From positions 1 through 64,000 of the IMG/VR virus record IMGVR_UViG_3300034073_002951: 64,000 bases of DNA; one strand, 5' to 3'. Under the pieces are notes generated by a model. It did no database searches, was not told the DNA's origin, and saw only the letters and a list, made by a program, of their open reading frames with translations. Position numbers and translations under genes: made by a program. This DNA is from a virus. Below are positions 8,098 through 16,927 of this stretch, in pieces. The number at the start of each line of letters is the position of its first letter. Positions within the stretch are counted from its first letter, which is position 1.

Positions 8098-8810
8098 TAA
8101 TTAGAAATTTCTACCAAATAGTAATCTGCATTATAACCATCTACATCAAAGTGAATGTGAGATAGTCCTTGGGAAGAAATGTTGAGAGTTGCGTTAGATG
8201 CTTCTTTGTTAGCTACCAAGATTTCTTTAAGGTAAGTAGCTGAGAACGAGATTGGACTTACTTCACCATCACATTCCGCATCCACGTCAATAGTAATTCG
8301 GTTAGTATTAATATTAGAATAACCAATAACAATTTGTGACTTACCGTCTTTGCAAATCAAAGTGAAGGTATTTTCATCAGAAAGAGCACCTTTTGCACGA
8401 ATAAACTTGTTGATGAATGTTTCGTCAAGTTTAATACGGACATTGAATTCAGGAAGTTGTTTCAAGTCAGGAACATTCGGAATAACTGAAAGGTCAGCTA
8501 ACATATAATTTACCGAAGTTGAACCATCTTTGAAACGAAGAGAGACAGGTTTTCCATCCATGTCTTGAATTGAAAAGTCTACATCATCACCCAATACCGC
8601 TAACATCTTGGTAAGTTTAGATGTATCGTATACACCGAATGTGGAAGAGTCATAATTAAAATCTGTCATGGATACTTTACCCAAAACCGATTTATCTTCG
8701 GAGATAAAAGAGGTAGATAGAATATTGTTATCGATAGACCACTTGACAGACTCTACCAAACCTGCAAGATTGTATTTACTAACGAAACGATTGAGTTTTT
8801 GTTTTTCCAT
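8097..8810 (-). CDS. 45: Sliding clamp, polymerase processivity factor (T4 gp45-like)
   Basis: A 237-residue clamp protein, close to the 228 residues of T4 gp45. It should form the trimeric ring that tethers gp43 polymerase to DNA and helps late transcription in T4-like phages. There is no catalytic motif; recognition is by overall pattern (SVKWSIDNNILSTSFISED, TDFNYDSSTFGVYDTSKL, NTFTLICKDGKSQIVIGY) and by context with gp43, gp44 and gp62. A strong promoter with a leader of about 30 bases precedes it. The leader ends in an A-rich stretch without a Shine-Dalgarno sequence and shares its last 14 bases with the TonB receptor leader. Confidence 0.85.
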   Translation of the reverse strand: MEKQKLNRFVSKYNLAGLVESVKWSIDNNILSTSFISEDKSVLGKVSMTDFNYDSSTFGVYDTSKLTKMLAVLGDDVDFSIQDMDGKPVSLRFKDGSTSVNYMLADLSVIPNVPDLKQLPEFNVRIKLDETFINKFIRAKGALSDENTFTLICKDGKSQIVIGYSNINTNRITIDVDAECDGEVSPISFSATYLKEILVANKEASNATLNISSQGLSHIHFDVDGYNADYYLVEISN

Positions 8811-8843
8811 ATGTGTTTTTTTGGAGTTTATAGTTATGTTTTA

Positions 8844-8872
8844 AAGATACGAAGTTTTTTTGAAAATGTCAA
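8844..8872 (-). promoter_or_regulatory. Promoter for gp45, TTGACA-N17-TATCTT
   Basis: On the minus strand TTGACA (8867-8872) and TATCTT (8844-8849) are 17 bases apart. The -35 box overlaps the stop of the upstream gene by 4 bases. Distance to the gp45 ATG is about 33 bases. Confidence 0.75.
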
Positions 8873-9942
8873 ATAATTCCAATTTTCATTTTGATTTTCT
8901 CTTCACTACTATAATGAATATTACGTTTATCAAAAATTCCATTAAATTTATTTTGAATTCTTCTTAAAAATTCAAATTCAGCCTCAACACTCAATCTTTC
9001 TAAAAGAACATTTGTAAAATATCGTAAAAAAGTATGAGATTTAAAAGATGAAAAGTGAGTTATTTTTTGGTTTTGAATCAAATATTCATGAAATCTATAT
9101 CGTAGAGATTCATAGTCATCGAGTTGATTTTCAATATTAAATTCAAATGAAATACCATCAACTATTAAATTTTTTGGCTTATTTGTTTCATATTCTGTAA
9201 TTGTTAGAGGAGTTTTATTAGATATTTGTTGAACATTTGAAATATTAAGTTGTATCAAATCCGTATCTAAATTATCATATTCTGAATTTACTGTTTTTAA
9301 TGCAGGTATCATCAGTAATTGTTCTATTACACAAGCGTTGTAATAATCCGAATCCCAAATACCTTGATTTTTTTTGTATAATTTTAATAAAAATTTTGAA
9401 GCTTTTGAAATTGACTTATAATCATATCCACCAAATACACACATATTTGGAACGTAACTAAAATCAATTTTTCTCTTAATAGTTTCGTCTAATAAATCAG
9501 GAAATTTAGAAAATAATGATACATATGTTTCAAAAAAATTTAGATAGTTTTCAAAAGTTCTTGATTTATTGTAGGTAATGCTTTCTTTAAATGGTAATTG
9601 ATCTGGATGTGAAAATAAGACATTTGGTTCTTTTTCTGTAATTTTACCAAATAAAAAAGTATCGTGATCTATATGAAAAAAAGGTTCTGTTTGTTTAGAA
9701 AAAGTATATATTTTTGGAATTGCAAAATTATACCCAACATATTCATCCAACGATGTATCTATACTATCGTATGGTATTTCAAATCTTTTAATATATTCTG
9801 AAATTTTAGAATCAGTATATAGATGTATATTTCCATACTTTTGTTTTGCCAAAGCAACTGATAAAAGAATAGATTTAAAATTATCTAATCCTAAAAACCA
9901 ATCACCTGATGTTGTATTTTTTAAGGTATGTATAATTTTCAT
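8869..9942 (-). CDS. DUF6734-like protein, possible glycosyltransferase
   Basis: A 357-residue protein that I recognise as resembling DUF6734, seen mostly in Bacteroidota. The N-terminal half looks like a GT-A fold: SILLSVALAKQKYGNIHLYTD, then FFHIDHDTFLF with a D-x-D metal-type motif, then a VPNMCVFGGYD block. Sugar transfer is inferred, not shown. The gene is very AT-rich and sits with the sulfotransferase-like gene between gp43 and gp45, a place normally occupied by replication genes, which suggests insertion of a glycan-modifying cassette. Confidence 0.6.
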   Translation of the reverse strand: MKIIHTLKNTTSGDWFLGLDNFKSILLSVALAKQKYGNIHLYTDSKISEYIKRFEIPYDSIDTSLDEYVGYNFAIPKIYTFSKQTEPFFHIDHDTFLFGKITEKEPNVLFSHPDQLPFKESITYNKSRTFENYLNFFETYVSLFSKFPDLLDETIKRKIDFSYVPNMCVFGGYDYKSISKASKFLLKLYKKNQGIWDSDYYNACVIEQLLMIPALKTVNSEYDNLDTDLIQLNISNVQQISNKTPLTITEYETNKPKNLIVDGISFEFNIENQLDDYESLRYRFHEYLIQNQKITHFSSFKSHTFLRYFTNVLLERLSVEAEFEFLRRIQNKFNGIFDKRNIHYSSEEKIKMKIGII

Positions 9943-10575
9943 TTAAAATGTATAATTAAAATTGTTTAAATCATCTTTATAAAACTCTTCCACAATTTTT
10001 TTTGTTGAAGAGTTATAATATGATTTATAATCATCTCTTTTGGTTTCATTAAACTTTGGTAGATTTCTATCTAAATTAAACTTTTTAGATATATACTCCC
10101 ATCCCTCATTAATATTTTCAAATCGTATTATGTAATCTACACAAATTTTGTCATTTTTGTACAACCAATACGAAAGTGGATATAAGATAAAAAATTTTTT
10201 ATGATAGTTGTAAAAAGAAGTGCTATTTTTATAATTTTGAACTTCAAAAACAAATTCTTCAAAGCTCAACATTTCATTTTTTTTCCCAAAAATAATACCA
10301 TTATTTGTCTTTGAATAAACTATTGAGAAATTTTCTCTAATACAATAATGATAAACAGATACTAATCTGTCAAATGGATTACGTATAGATGTAAACTTAA
10401 AATAATTCGAAAGGGAATTACTTAAAAAGTTTTTATTCAAAGGATGTATGTTTAATGCGCTTTTCTCATTATTTGATAAAACTGAACTAATGCTCGTACC
10501 ACCCGTTCTTGGAATATGAACAAATATTAATTTTTTTTGGTGGTCGATATTTTCTATATAATCGTACTCAATCAT
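9943..10575 (-). CDS. Sulfotransferase family protein
   Basis: A 210-residue protein with the two PAPS-binding blocks of sulfotransferases: LIFVHIPRTGGTS (5'-phosphosulfate loop) and FTSIRNPFDRLVSVYHY (3'-phosphate block). It would transfer sulfate to a carbohydrate. I place the start at the ATG 10573-10575, one base past the gp43 stop, rather than at a codon inside the polymerase gene. The gene abuts the DUF6734-like gene directly. Base composition is markedly more AT-rich than gp43. A role in decorating host-surface or virion glycans is inference. Confidence 0.75.
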   Translation of the reverse strand: MIEYDYIENIDHQKKLIFVHIPRTGGTSISSVLSNNEKSALNIHPLNKNFLSNSLSNYFKFTSIRNPFDRLVSVYHYCIRENFSIVYSKTNNGIIFGKKNEMLSFEEFVFEVQNYKNSTSFYNYHKKFFILYPLSYWLYKNDKICVDYIIRFENINEGWEYISKKFNLDRNLPKFNETKRDDYKSYYNSSTKKIVEEFYKDDLNNFNYTF

Positions 10576-10576
10576 A

Positions 10577-13087
10577 CTAAAAACTAAAAAACTTTTCTGC
10601 GTTTCTTTGTTCACTAATAACCTCACCCCAATTAAGAGCATCATAAAAGTCTTGAAGTTTCTTCAACAACTCTCGGGCAAAGATTTTATCGTGGTCAACA
10701 TAAGTATTGATAAAACTCATAATTTGTGGTGGGTCATTATCACCGTGGAATGCAAGGGACTCCAAACCAAGTGGATTGTCTTTTAGATAGACCCACTTTA
10801 CCTTGTCTCCATTTTTCATCGGGTTATACTTGAATGGAACTTCATAGTGTTTCATCAGAGCGTTATAAGAAAGAGCTGCTTTTACGTGAGCGGGTGTTGA
10901 TTTTTTAAACTCAAAAAGAGATGTAGTGTTTTTGATTTGATATTTGGATATCTCTTTGACTGCTGAATTCCTTGCAACATCAACAACAGAAAGACCACTC
11001 ATACCTTTTTTGAAATTTAGAATGGTATCACTTACCGAATCTTGACTTTCACCTTTAAGAATGTCTATAAGAACTTTGGACATTAACTTTTGGAACGCCT
11101 TGGGAAATGATGACCTTACGACATCCAACCCTTTAACATCCAATCTATCCATAGGAATACCGTTTTCTGCGATAATCCATTGTGCGTATCTTTTCTTTGC
11201 AATCCAAATACCACTACGAGATACAAACTCTTTCTTAATCTGTAATCTATGTTTTTGAACATTAAAGAACTTATCGCAAAGGATATCGTAAAACTTGTTT
11301 AGATAATCTTGCATTTCGCCTGCAATTCCATCTACCAACTGAGCAACTTCTTCATCTGATTTTCTCTTCCAATCAGAGTGACGATGGTCAAGAAGTGGTA
11401 CTGCGGAAAAGAACACGGAGTCAGTATCAATATAGATGTTGGAGTCTTTATCAGGTGTACCCAACTCCTTATTATATTTGATGTTTCCCATGTTTGCTGT
11501 ATTCTTAATCACATCTTGACCTGTGGTAGTAACAGCCTCTGCGTTTTCACGGTCATAGAAACGGAAAGCAGGAAGACCCAATACTCCATACAAAGAGTTA
11601 AGAAGGATTTTCTGTACCAACTGCCTTTTCTTGTAGAACGCGTATTGTTCTCTGTCTCCTTCTTCACCGTATTTCTTTTCCAACTTACGGAACTCAACCC
11701 TCTTTTGAAACCAATCATCAAGAATACCAGGAATACAACCAACCTTGTCTTTTCGGTAAAGAACCCCGTTGGAAGAAACTGAAAAGTCACTTTCCTTAAT
11801 CAACTTTTGTAGGTTGTCTTTCGTAATACGATCATCACCGATAAAGTAATCTTCTACCTCACCCTTTAACCACTTTTGGACATCCCAATTCTCAATCTTA
11901 CCGATTTTGGTTTCGGGTGAAATGTTAAGGGTCATAATGATGGACGGATACAGAGAGGTCAAGTCCAAGTCATATACCCAATCATACTTACCGACAATCG
12001 GGTCTTTTACATACGCACCAATGAACTTCTCTTGGTTGTTGTCACGTATCTCTTGCATCCTTTCTTGTCTGTCCGCTGGTTTGTTGGACGCTACCAAGTT
12101 TTGTCTACGAAGGTAAGTAAGAAGTGCACCCTCCAAGTATTTGGACGAATATACAAAGTCTTCGTATGGAACATGACCAACATGACAAATACCACGACAG
12201 AGGTCTATGAATTGAAGTTTGTTTTCCAATCCTACTACCAACTCTACGTCAACCAAGTTATACTCAATAAACTTGTCTATATCATCACGGAAAAGGGTGT
12301 CTAACGACCCTGCGTACTCAATCTTACCCTTACCTAACTCAATAAGAGATACGGTGTCTAAACGATAATTTGGAAGTTCTGAGTAATTGTAATTCTTGTA
12401 AAGAGCAAGGTAATCCAAACAACTCACACCTGCGAAAAACCAACGATTTCGGTAAGGAGAATAGAAACACTCCCCAATCGGAGAAAGGCGTTTTGCGTGT
12501 CTTTCACCCAATATGTTTTTAATTCGGTTGTAAAGGTAAGGAACGTCAAAGTTGTCTATATTCCAACCTGTAAGAATGTCGGGTTGTATTCCTTCATACA
12601 AATCCAAAAACTTTAAAACCATATCTCGTTCGTCTTGGAATGGAAGAACAACAGCCTTGTCAGTTTTACTTGACTCCATTTTACCTTCCTTGTCCATAAC
12701 GAGCACATAATACTCATTGGAAAGATTATCATGGAAACCGATAGCGGTAAGTTCATTATGACCTTCTTGTGGATTTGGTAGTCCACTCTCCATCTCCACC
12801 TCAATATCAAAGGTCATCGTCACTACTCCCTCACTCGGAAGGTCGGAGTCGGGGTATGTGTCTATAAGAACACGAGTGGTTTCAGGTACATCTGACTCAA
12901 ATAGATCAGGGTCATCTTTCTTAAACTTGTATATCTTGGTTAGTCGGTCTCCATAGATAGAGGTATACTCTCCCTTTTCCGCTTTCTCATACGCGTACCG
13001 AGTATATGGAAATGTCCTGTACCCCAACTTGGAATCCCAAAGGTGGACAAGATTTCGTTCTCGTTGGTAATAAACGTTCTTATAAAT
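10577..13087 (-). CDS. 43: Replicative DNA polymerase, family B (T4 gp43-like), probable AUU start
   Basis: Replicative polymerase with 3'-5' exonuclease. Exo motifs are FDIEVE, GWNIDNFDVPYL and YNLVDVEL; polymerase motifs are DLTSLYPSIIM (A), KILLNSLYGVLG (B) and IDTDS (C). No ATG exists near the N-terminus. The conserved reading frame continues upstream of a TTG at 13025-13027 as YKNVYYQRERNLVHLWDSK to an ATT at 13085-13087, which is 6 bases after a perfect GGAGGT (13094-13099). I therefore propose an AUU start giving 836 residues. The alternative is TTG, giving 816 residues and cutting the conserved N-terminus. Confidence 0.93.
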   Translation of the reverse strand: MYKNVYYQRERNLVHLWDSKLGYRTFPYTRYAYEKAEKGEYTSIYGDRLTKIYKFKKDDPDLFESDVPETTRVLIDTYPDSDLPSEGVVTMTFDIEVEMESGLPNPQEGHNELTAIGFHDNLSNEYYVLVMDKEGKMESSKTDKAVVLPFQDERDMVLKFLDLYEGIQPDILTGWNIDNFDVPYLYNRIKNILGERHAKRLSPIGECFYSPYRNRWFFAGVSCLDYLALYKNYNYSELPNYRLDTVSLIELGKGKIEYAGSLDTLFRDDIDKFIEYNLVDVELVVGLENKLQFIDLCRGICHVGHVPYEDFVYSSKYLEGALLTYLRRQNLVASNKPADRQERMQEIRDNNQEKFIGAYVKDPIVGKYDWVYDLDLTSLYPSIIMTLNISPETKIGKIENWDVQKWLKGEVEDYFIGDDRITKDNLQKLIKESDFSVSSNGVLYRKDKVGCIPGILDDWFQKRVEFRKLEKKYGEEGDREQYAFYKKRQLVQKILLNSLYGVLGLPAFRFYDRENAEAVTTTGQDVIKNTANMGNIKYNKELGTPDKDSNIYIDTDSVFFSAVPLLDHRHSDWKRKSDEEVAQLVDGIAGEMQDYLNKFYDILCDKFFNVQKHRLQIKKEFVSRSGIWIAKKRYAQWIIAENGIPMDRLDVKGLDVVRSSFPKAFQKLMSKVLIDILKGESQDSVSDTILNFKKGMSGLSVVDVARNSAVKEISKYQIKNTTSLFEFKKSTPAHVKAALSYNALMKHYEVPFKYNPMKNGDKVKWVYLKDNPLGLESLAFHGDNDPPQIMSFINTYVDHDKIFARELLKKLQDFYDALNWGEVISEQRNAEKFFSF

Positions 13088-13093
13088 GACTAT

Positions 13094-13099
13094 ACCTCC
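13094..13099 (-). promoter_or_regulatory. Shine-Dalgarno GGAGGT deciding the gp43 start
   Basis: GGAGGT on the minus strand is spaced 6 bases from ATT at 13085-13087. It is the strongest Shine-Dalgarno site I see in the window and sits before a frame that has no ATG, GTG or TTG at a suitable distance. Confidence 0.6.
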
Positions 13100-13105
13100 A
13101 TAATT

Positions 13106-13528
13106 TTATAGTTCTGTTGTAAAATAAGTAAGGAGAGCTTCGGTTTTCGTCTTTTCCCACAATTTCTCATCTATACACACACCCAAGTTCTTACCGATTT
13201 GGTATCCACGGTCCCAAGCATCCACTTCATTCAAAAATTGACCCATCAAAAACTCTTTTGGTTTTTCATCCCAATCAACCAACTTGTATTTGTTGGCACC
13301 TGTATAGGTAGCAGGTTGAAAAACATGACCAACTTCGTGTAAGAGAGAATATAGACCATTCTTGTTAAGGTCAAAGTTGTGGTGGATAAAGATTTGTCGG
13401 TTAAAGTGACCTGTGAATAAAGTTGAGTTGGATAGGGAAACTTTTACTCCCTTTTCTTTAAGTATGTAGTCACATACTTTTTGGAAGTCTTTCGGAAACC
13501 GTCTTTGTTTGAATTTGTACTTACCCAT
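13106..13528 (-). CDS. Zincin-like protein with HExxH motif
   Basis: A 140-residue protein with LLHEVGHVF, a classical HExxH zinc-protease motif, followed 40 residues later by NEVDAWDRG that could provide a third ligand. The N-terminus is basic (MGKYKFKQRRFPKDFQ). It may be a small intracellular peptidase of the SprT or ImmA type, but no DNA-binding region is visible. It is the first gene after a promoter at 13576-13604 and lies just upstream of gp43. Confidence 0.7.
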   Translation of the reverse strand: MGKYKFKQRRFPKDFQKVCDYILKEKGVKVSLSNSTLFTGHFNRQIFIHHNFDLNKNGLYSLLHEVGHVFQPATYTGANKYKLVDWDEKPKEFLMGQFLNEVDAWDRGYQIGKNLGVCIDEKLWEKTKTEALLTYFTTEL

Positions 13529-13575
13529 TTTTTAAGTAGATTTGATTAAGGTATTGTCTCTCATTATCTACTTGT

Positions 13576-13604
13576 AATATACTCAATTTTTTTGTTAAAG
13601 TCAA
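13576..13604 (-). promoter_or_regulatory. Promoter for the zincin/gp43 operon, TTGACT-N17-TATATT
   Basis: TTGACT (13599-13604) and TATATT (13576-13581) on the minus strand, 17 bases apart, about 47 bases before the start codon at 13528. Confidence 0.7.
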
Positions 13605-14458
13605 GAGAAATCAAAAGGATTTTTATCTAATTCATAATTAATTGCCACGAAATGAATTGCATTACTATCAATTGATGTCATTCTATCTCTATACTGTATT
13701 GAATATCTGTAATCATATTCACCTATTATATAATCTTTATAAAGTTCGTATGTAAATTCATCTTTGTTTAAAATCAAAAGAGATTTAGATTGACCTGTCT
13801 TAAACCACTTTGATAACTTAATGTGCTCATCTTCACCAAATTGACCATATGGGGAATAATTTTGAAATTTTCTCGTATATGGGGGGTCTAAAAAAGTAAA
13901 GTCATTTTTTGTTGATTTTTCAAGAGTGTCATTCCAATCTTGATTTTTTATTTCTGTATTATCCAATAATTGACACAATTCAGGTGTTATTTGTATTCTT
14001 TTTATATTTTTATACCACCCGAAAGGAACATTATAATTTCCTTTTTTTGAAAATCTTAACATACCTGAAAACGATAGTTGTCTCAGTAAATAAAATTTTA
14101 AAGATTGTTGATAAGTATCATTAAATTCATTATCTCTATAGTAGTAATAAAAAGTTTGTCCTACTTTTTCAAAATCAGACTTGCTAAGTTTATCTTTATC
14201 AATGCTATTATACTCATCAACTACTTTGTTTATAAACTCAACAATGTCATGTTTAAAGGTTTTTATACTTTGATAAAATTCAATCAATTCAGTAAAATTG
14301 TCAGATATGGTATTTTTGTTATGATTTAAATTAAACCAAAACGCACCACCACCTATAAAAGGTTCATAATATCTATCAAAGCATTTAGGTCTATATTTGT
14401 GTATGATTGGAATTTCTTTTGACTTCCCACCACTCCACTTAATTATTGGCTTCATCAT
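13601..14458 (-). CDS. DNA adenine methyltransferase, Dam/D12 class
   Basis: A 285-residue alpha-class N6-adenine methylase. Motif X is KWSGGK (7-12), the AdoMet motif I is EPFIGGGAF (32-40) and the catalytic motif IV is DPPY (191-194). The size is that of Dam (278 in E. coli). Its start overlaps by 20 bases the end of a PD-(D/E)XK protein, the arrangement of a restriction-modification pair. It may modify phage DNA and protect it against that nuclease. The recognition sequence cannot be read. Confidence 0.92.
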   Translation of the reverse strand: MMKPIIKWSGGKSKEIPIIHKYRPKCFDRYYEPFIGGGAFWFNLNHNKNTISDNFTELIEFYQSIKTFKHDIVEFINKVVDEYNSIDKDKLSKSDFEKVGQTFYYYYRDNEFNDTYQQSLKFYLLRQLSFSGMLRFSKKGNYNVPFGWYKNIKRIQITPELCQLLDNTEIKNQDWNDTLEKSTKNDFTFLDPPYTRKFQNYSPYGQFGEDEHIKLSKWFKTGQSKSLLILNKDEFTYELYKDYIIGEYDYRYSIQYRDRMTSIDSNAIHFVAINYELDKNPFDFS

Positions 14459-15176
14459 ATTTTTGTACTATCTTTCTGTATTCCTCTATTATAAATTTCT
14501 CGTTTTCCTTTTGGTCTTTTTTTCTATACTCAACAATAAAGTCAAAATTCAAACCTATTAGATTACAAAACTCTTTACCTGTTGTTATATAATCCTCTAC
14601 TTCTTCTGATTTGAAATTGGAATTATCTCCATCATCTAAATTGAAAAGAGTTATAATGTTTTTATAATTAGTATGTTCGAGGAATTTTTCAATCAATTTG
14701 AACATTCTAATTTCACCATCCGACTTTTTAGTATCGAAGTCATGACCATCTTTAACCTCGACTATATAAATTACACCATTATATATGATGATTGCATCAA
14801 TTTCGATGTTCTTTTTACTTTTCAAATCAACACCAATTGACTTGAAATCATCTCTACTTATTCTTAAGTTTGGAAAATAACAGTTTTCACCCTTTTCATA
14901 CTTTTCCAATACTCTATGTATCGTGGGGGTTGTGCCTTCAACTTTGATGGGATTTTTAAGTTTATTACCAGTTTTGGGTGAAATATAGGTATATTCTGTT
15001 TTATAGACAGGATATGATACGAAAGATACAATTACTCTCTCCAATTCATTACCATTAGAAATAACTGTGGAATGTATTCTTTGAGACAATCTAGCTATAT
15101 CTTCATTACCAGTAAGTCTGTAATAACCACTATTTTTGATATCTGATTGTGGATTTGAATTTTTTATAAGAGCCAT
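14439..15176 (-). CDS. PD-(D/E)XK nuclease-like protein, candidate restriction endonuclease
   Basis: A 245-residue protein with a PD-(D/E)XK signature: Asp127 in NIEIDAIIIYNG and Glu140-Val-Lys142 in IVEVKDG, on consecutive predicted beta strands. The N-terminal 110 residues are unassigned and the C-terminus is a charged helix. Overlap with a Dam-class methylase argues that it is the nuclease half of a restriction-modification system. It could also be a stand-alone host-DNA nuclease. It has its own promoter at 15221-15249 and is transcribed before the methylase. Confidence 0.65.
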   Translation of the reverse strand: MALIKNSNPQSDIKNSGYYRLTGNEDIARLSQRIHSTVISNGNELERVIVSFVSYPVYKTEYTYISPKTGNKLKNPIKVEGTTPTIHRVLEKYEKGENCYFPNLRISRDDFKSIGVDLKSKKNIEIDAIIIYNGVIYIVEVKDGHDFDTKKSDGEIRMFKLIEKFLEHTNYKNIITLFNLDDGDNSNFKSEEVEDYITTGKEFCNLIGLNFDFIVEYRKKDQKENEKFIIEEYRKIVQKYDEANN

Positions 15177-15220
15177 ATTATTTTAGTTTGTTTAAAAGGG
15201 TCAAATGAATTAACTACTAA

Positions 15221-15249
15221 AATATACGAAACTTTTCGGTAAATGTCAA
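15221..15249 (-). promoter_or_regulatory. Promoter for the nuclease/Dam pair, TTGACA-N17-TATATT
   Basis: TTGACA (15244-15249) and TATATT (15221-15226) on the minus strand, 17 bases apart, about 44 bases before the ATG at 15176. Confidence 0.75.
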
Positions 15250-15257
15250 GTTTTTTT

Positions 15258-16091
15258 TTAAAATTTATAGATACCACCAATATTCCAAAAAAGCATATCT
15301 CCTTCTAATTTGTCTATATTATGTTCCAACCAATGCCATTGCTTGATATCCCAAAACTGATTACAGGGAAAGGGAGCACTATATTCACTTAATCTATTAT
15401 CAAAGTCATATTCTGATTTTCTTACATCAATCGGTAAATGACCCACTCCACTTTTCTTTAACATTTTTTGGATTGAACTTTCGGTGGATACACAAGTTGT
15501 CCATACCATTTTATCGGTGGATGGAAAAAATTGATTTAACTCATCTTCATAATACCCCATCATAAGACCCGAAAGAGTTACACCACTTCCACTTGATACT
15601 ACCAAGTTTTTAAAGTTCTTGTAAGGTTGTATTCTTTCTTTTAAGTAGTTACGATAAAAGTCATGGTCGAATGCATAAGGTAACATTTGCCATCCATTTT
15701 CTTTTGCTTGTTTCTTTAATGAGTTATACATAATACTCATCATATTTGGTCTGATAGGGTTCATATGAACTTCGGGGTACATTTCTTTTATCATACCCAA
15801 ATACTCTTGTGAAATCTTTTTGGAGTTTGGATACGAAACATGAAATTCAATTCCCAAATCTCTACAAATTGCTGAAAGTACCCAACCTGTCCAAGAACCA
15901 TCTACGGATAAGTGAGTAAGTGGTTTACTTCTATCTACATACTTTTTAACTAATTCGTAAACCCCACCAATCTTTCCCCAAGGTGGTAAGTTAACCCCAT
16001 CACCCATTAAGTCATCTCGTTTTACCCAAACTGACCTACCTTTTATTTTATATTCTTCTAACGGGGTATTTTCGTTAAATCCTAAAACCAT
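15258..16091 (-). CDS. PLP-dependent enzyme, ACC deaminase / D-cysteine desulfhydrase-like
   Basis: A 277-residue fold-type II PLP enzyme. The opening VKRDDLMG and PPWGKIGG (Lys40 as the likely Schiff-base lysine) match the KRED/GGNK region of ACC deaminase-like proteins, DGSWTGWVLSAI replaces the substrate loop and SSGSGVTLSGLMMG is the phosphate cup. The substrate is probably an amino acid, but the altered loop argues against simple ACC or D-cysteine activity. It overlaps the dehydrogenase gene by 10 bases and belongs to a co-translated set with AsnB. Confidence 0.75.
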   Translation of the reverse strand: MVLGFNENTPLEEYKIKGRSVWVKRDDLMGDGVNLPPWGKIGGVYELVKKYVDRSKPLTHLSVDGSWTGWVLSAICRDLGIEFHVSYPNSKKISQEYLGMIKEMYPEVHMNPIRPNMMSIMYNSLKKQAKENGWQMLPYAFDHDFYRNYLKERIQPYKNFKNLVVSSGSGVTLSGLMMGYYEDELNQFFPSTDKMVWTTCVSTESSIQKMLKKSGVGHLPIDVRKSEYDFDNRLSEYSAPFPCNQFWDIKQWHWLEHNIDKLEGDMLFWNIGGIYKF

Positions 16092-16927
16092 ACATTTTTA
16101 TTTCTTTGAAGATGAGCAAACTGAACTTCACCATTTAAACATTCATCAATCACTTTTTTTAAGTTTTCTGCAAAAGAAGAATTAACATACCCACCCAATT
16201 TCCCGTTTTCCATCGGTTGATTATAACACCACGCGGTATGTTCGGTATATCTAATATTTTTTTGTTTAGAAAGTAATTCTCTACCATCGGTTACTAACAT
16301 ATCAAAGACACCAAATTTTATTTTTCCATTAGAAGACATTTCAAGTAAAGCTGAATTATCAAACAATTCCCCTCTTGATAAGGATATGAAATTTACAGGT
16401 TCCTTTACATACTGAAAAAAGTTTCGGTCAAAATAATTCTTCGTTTTATCGGTAAGAGGTAAGGTTGAAACAATTGTTTTAGCCCAACTAATAAGTTCCT
16501 GTATCTCTTCTTTTGGAGTAGAACTATCTACTACTTTAAAATCATTCAACTTTGATTGTAACTTTCGTGATATTGCACCATTACCAAAAATCAAAACATT
16601 TTGGTCATCTAATATTTTGTCTTTAATCCAATTAGCACAAGGAACGGATGTTGGTGAAAGAGCAACGACACCAATATTTCTTCGTTTACACTCATCCAAA
16701 TTTACCATATCTACACCATGAGACCTACAAACTACCCATTCTAAATTTTTGTATTTATCAAAGGTAGTTTTACCAACTTTACTAAACTTAACAGACAAGA
16801 CTTTTATGTTGTCTGCTATTTTTAGATTTGGTTTTTCGTAAGCACCTAAAATATTAGAGGACGGTAACCTCTGTAATACGGTTGGTGTTAAATCCGCTTT
16901 GTCTTTTAATAAAACTTGTTGGTACAT
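16082..16927 (-). CDS. D-isomer 2-hydroxyacid dehydrogenase-like protein
   Basis: A 281-residue NAD-binding dehydrogenase. IFGNGAISRKL is the Rossmann glycine motif, SLSRGELFD is the block around the second catalytic region and YTEHTAW holds the candidate catalytic His. It is shorter than typical members (about 320). It would oxidise or reduce a 2-hydroxy/2-oxo acid. It overlaps AsnB by 74 bases, an unusually long overlap, and the next PLP gene by 10 bases, so the three enzymes are probably one pathway. Confidence 0.75.
   Translation of the reverse strand: MYQQVLLKDKADLTPTVLQRLPSSNILGAYEKPNLKIADNIKVLSVKFSKVGKTTFDKYKNLEWVVCRSHGVDMVNLDECKRRNIGVVALSPTSVPCANWIKDKILDDQNVLIFGNGAISRKLQSKLNDFKVVDSSTPKEEIQELISWAKTIVSTLPLTDKTKNYFDRNFFQYVKEPVNFISLSRGELFDNSALLEMSSNGKIKFGVFDMLVTDGRELLSKQKNIRYTEHTAWCYNQPMENGKLGGYVNSSFAENLKKVIDECLNGEVQFAHLQRNKNVWF

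Noticed and set aside
10576-10644. Upstream start for the sulfotransferase inside gp43.
   Set aside because: It would add 23 residues encoded by the gp43 C-terminus; the ATG at 10573-10575 is placed one base past the gp43 stop and begins the conserved region closely.
11509-11790. Minus-strand alternative frame of 93 codons within gp43.
   Set aside because: It is a shadow of the polymerase palm region. I saw no HNH, GIY-YIG or LAGLIDADG motif, so no second nested endonuclease is supported.
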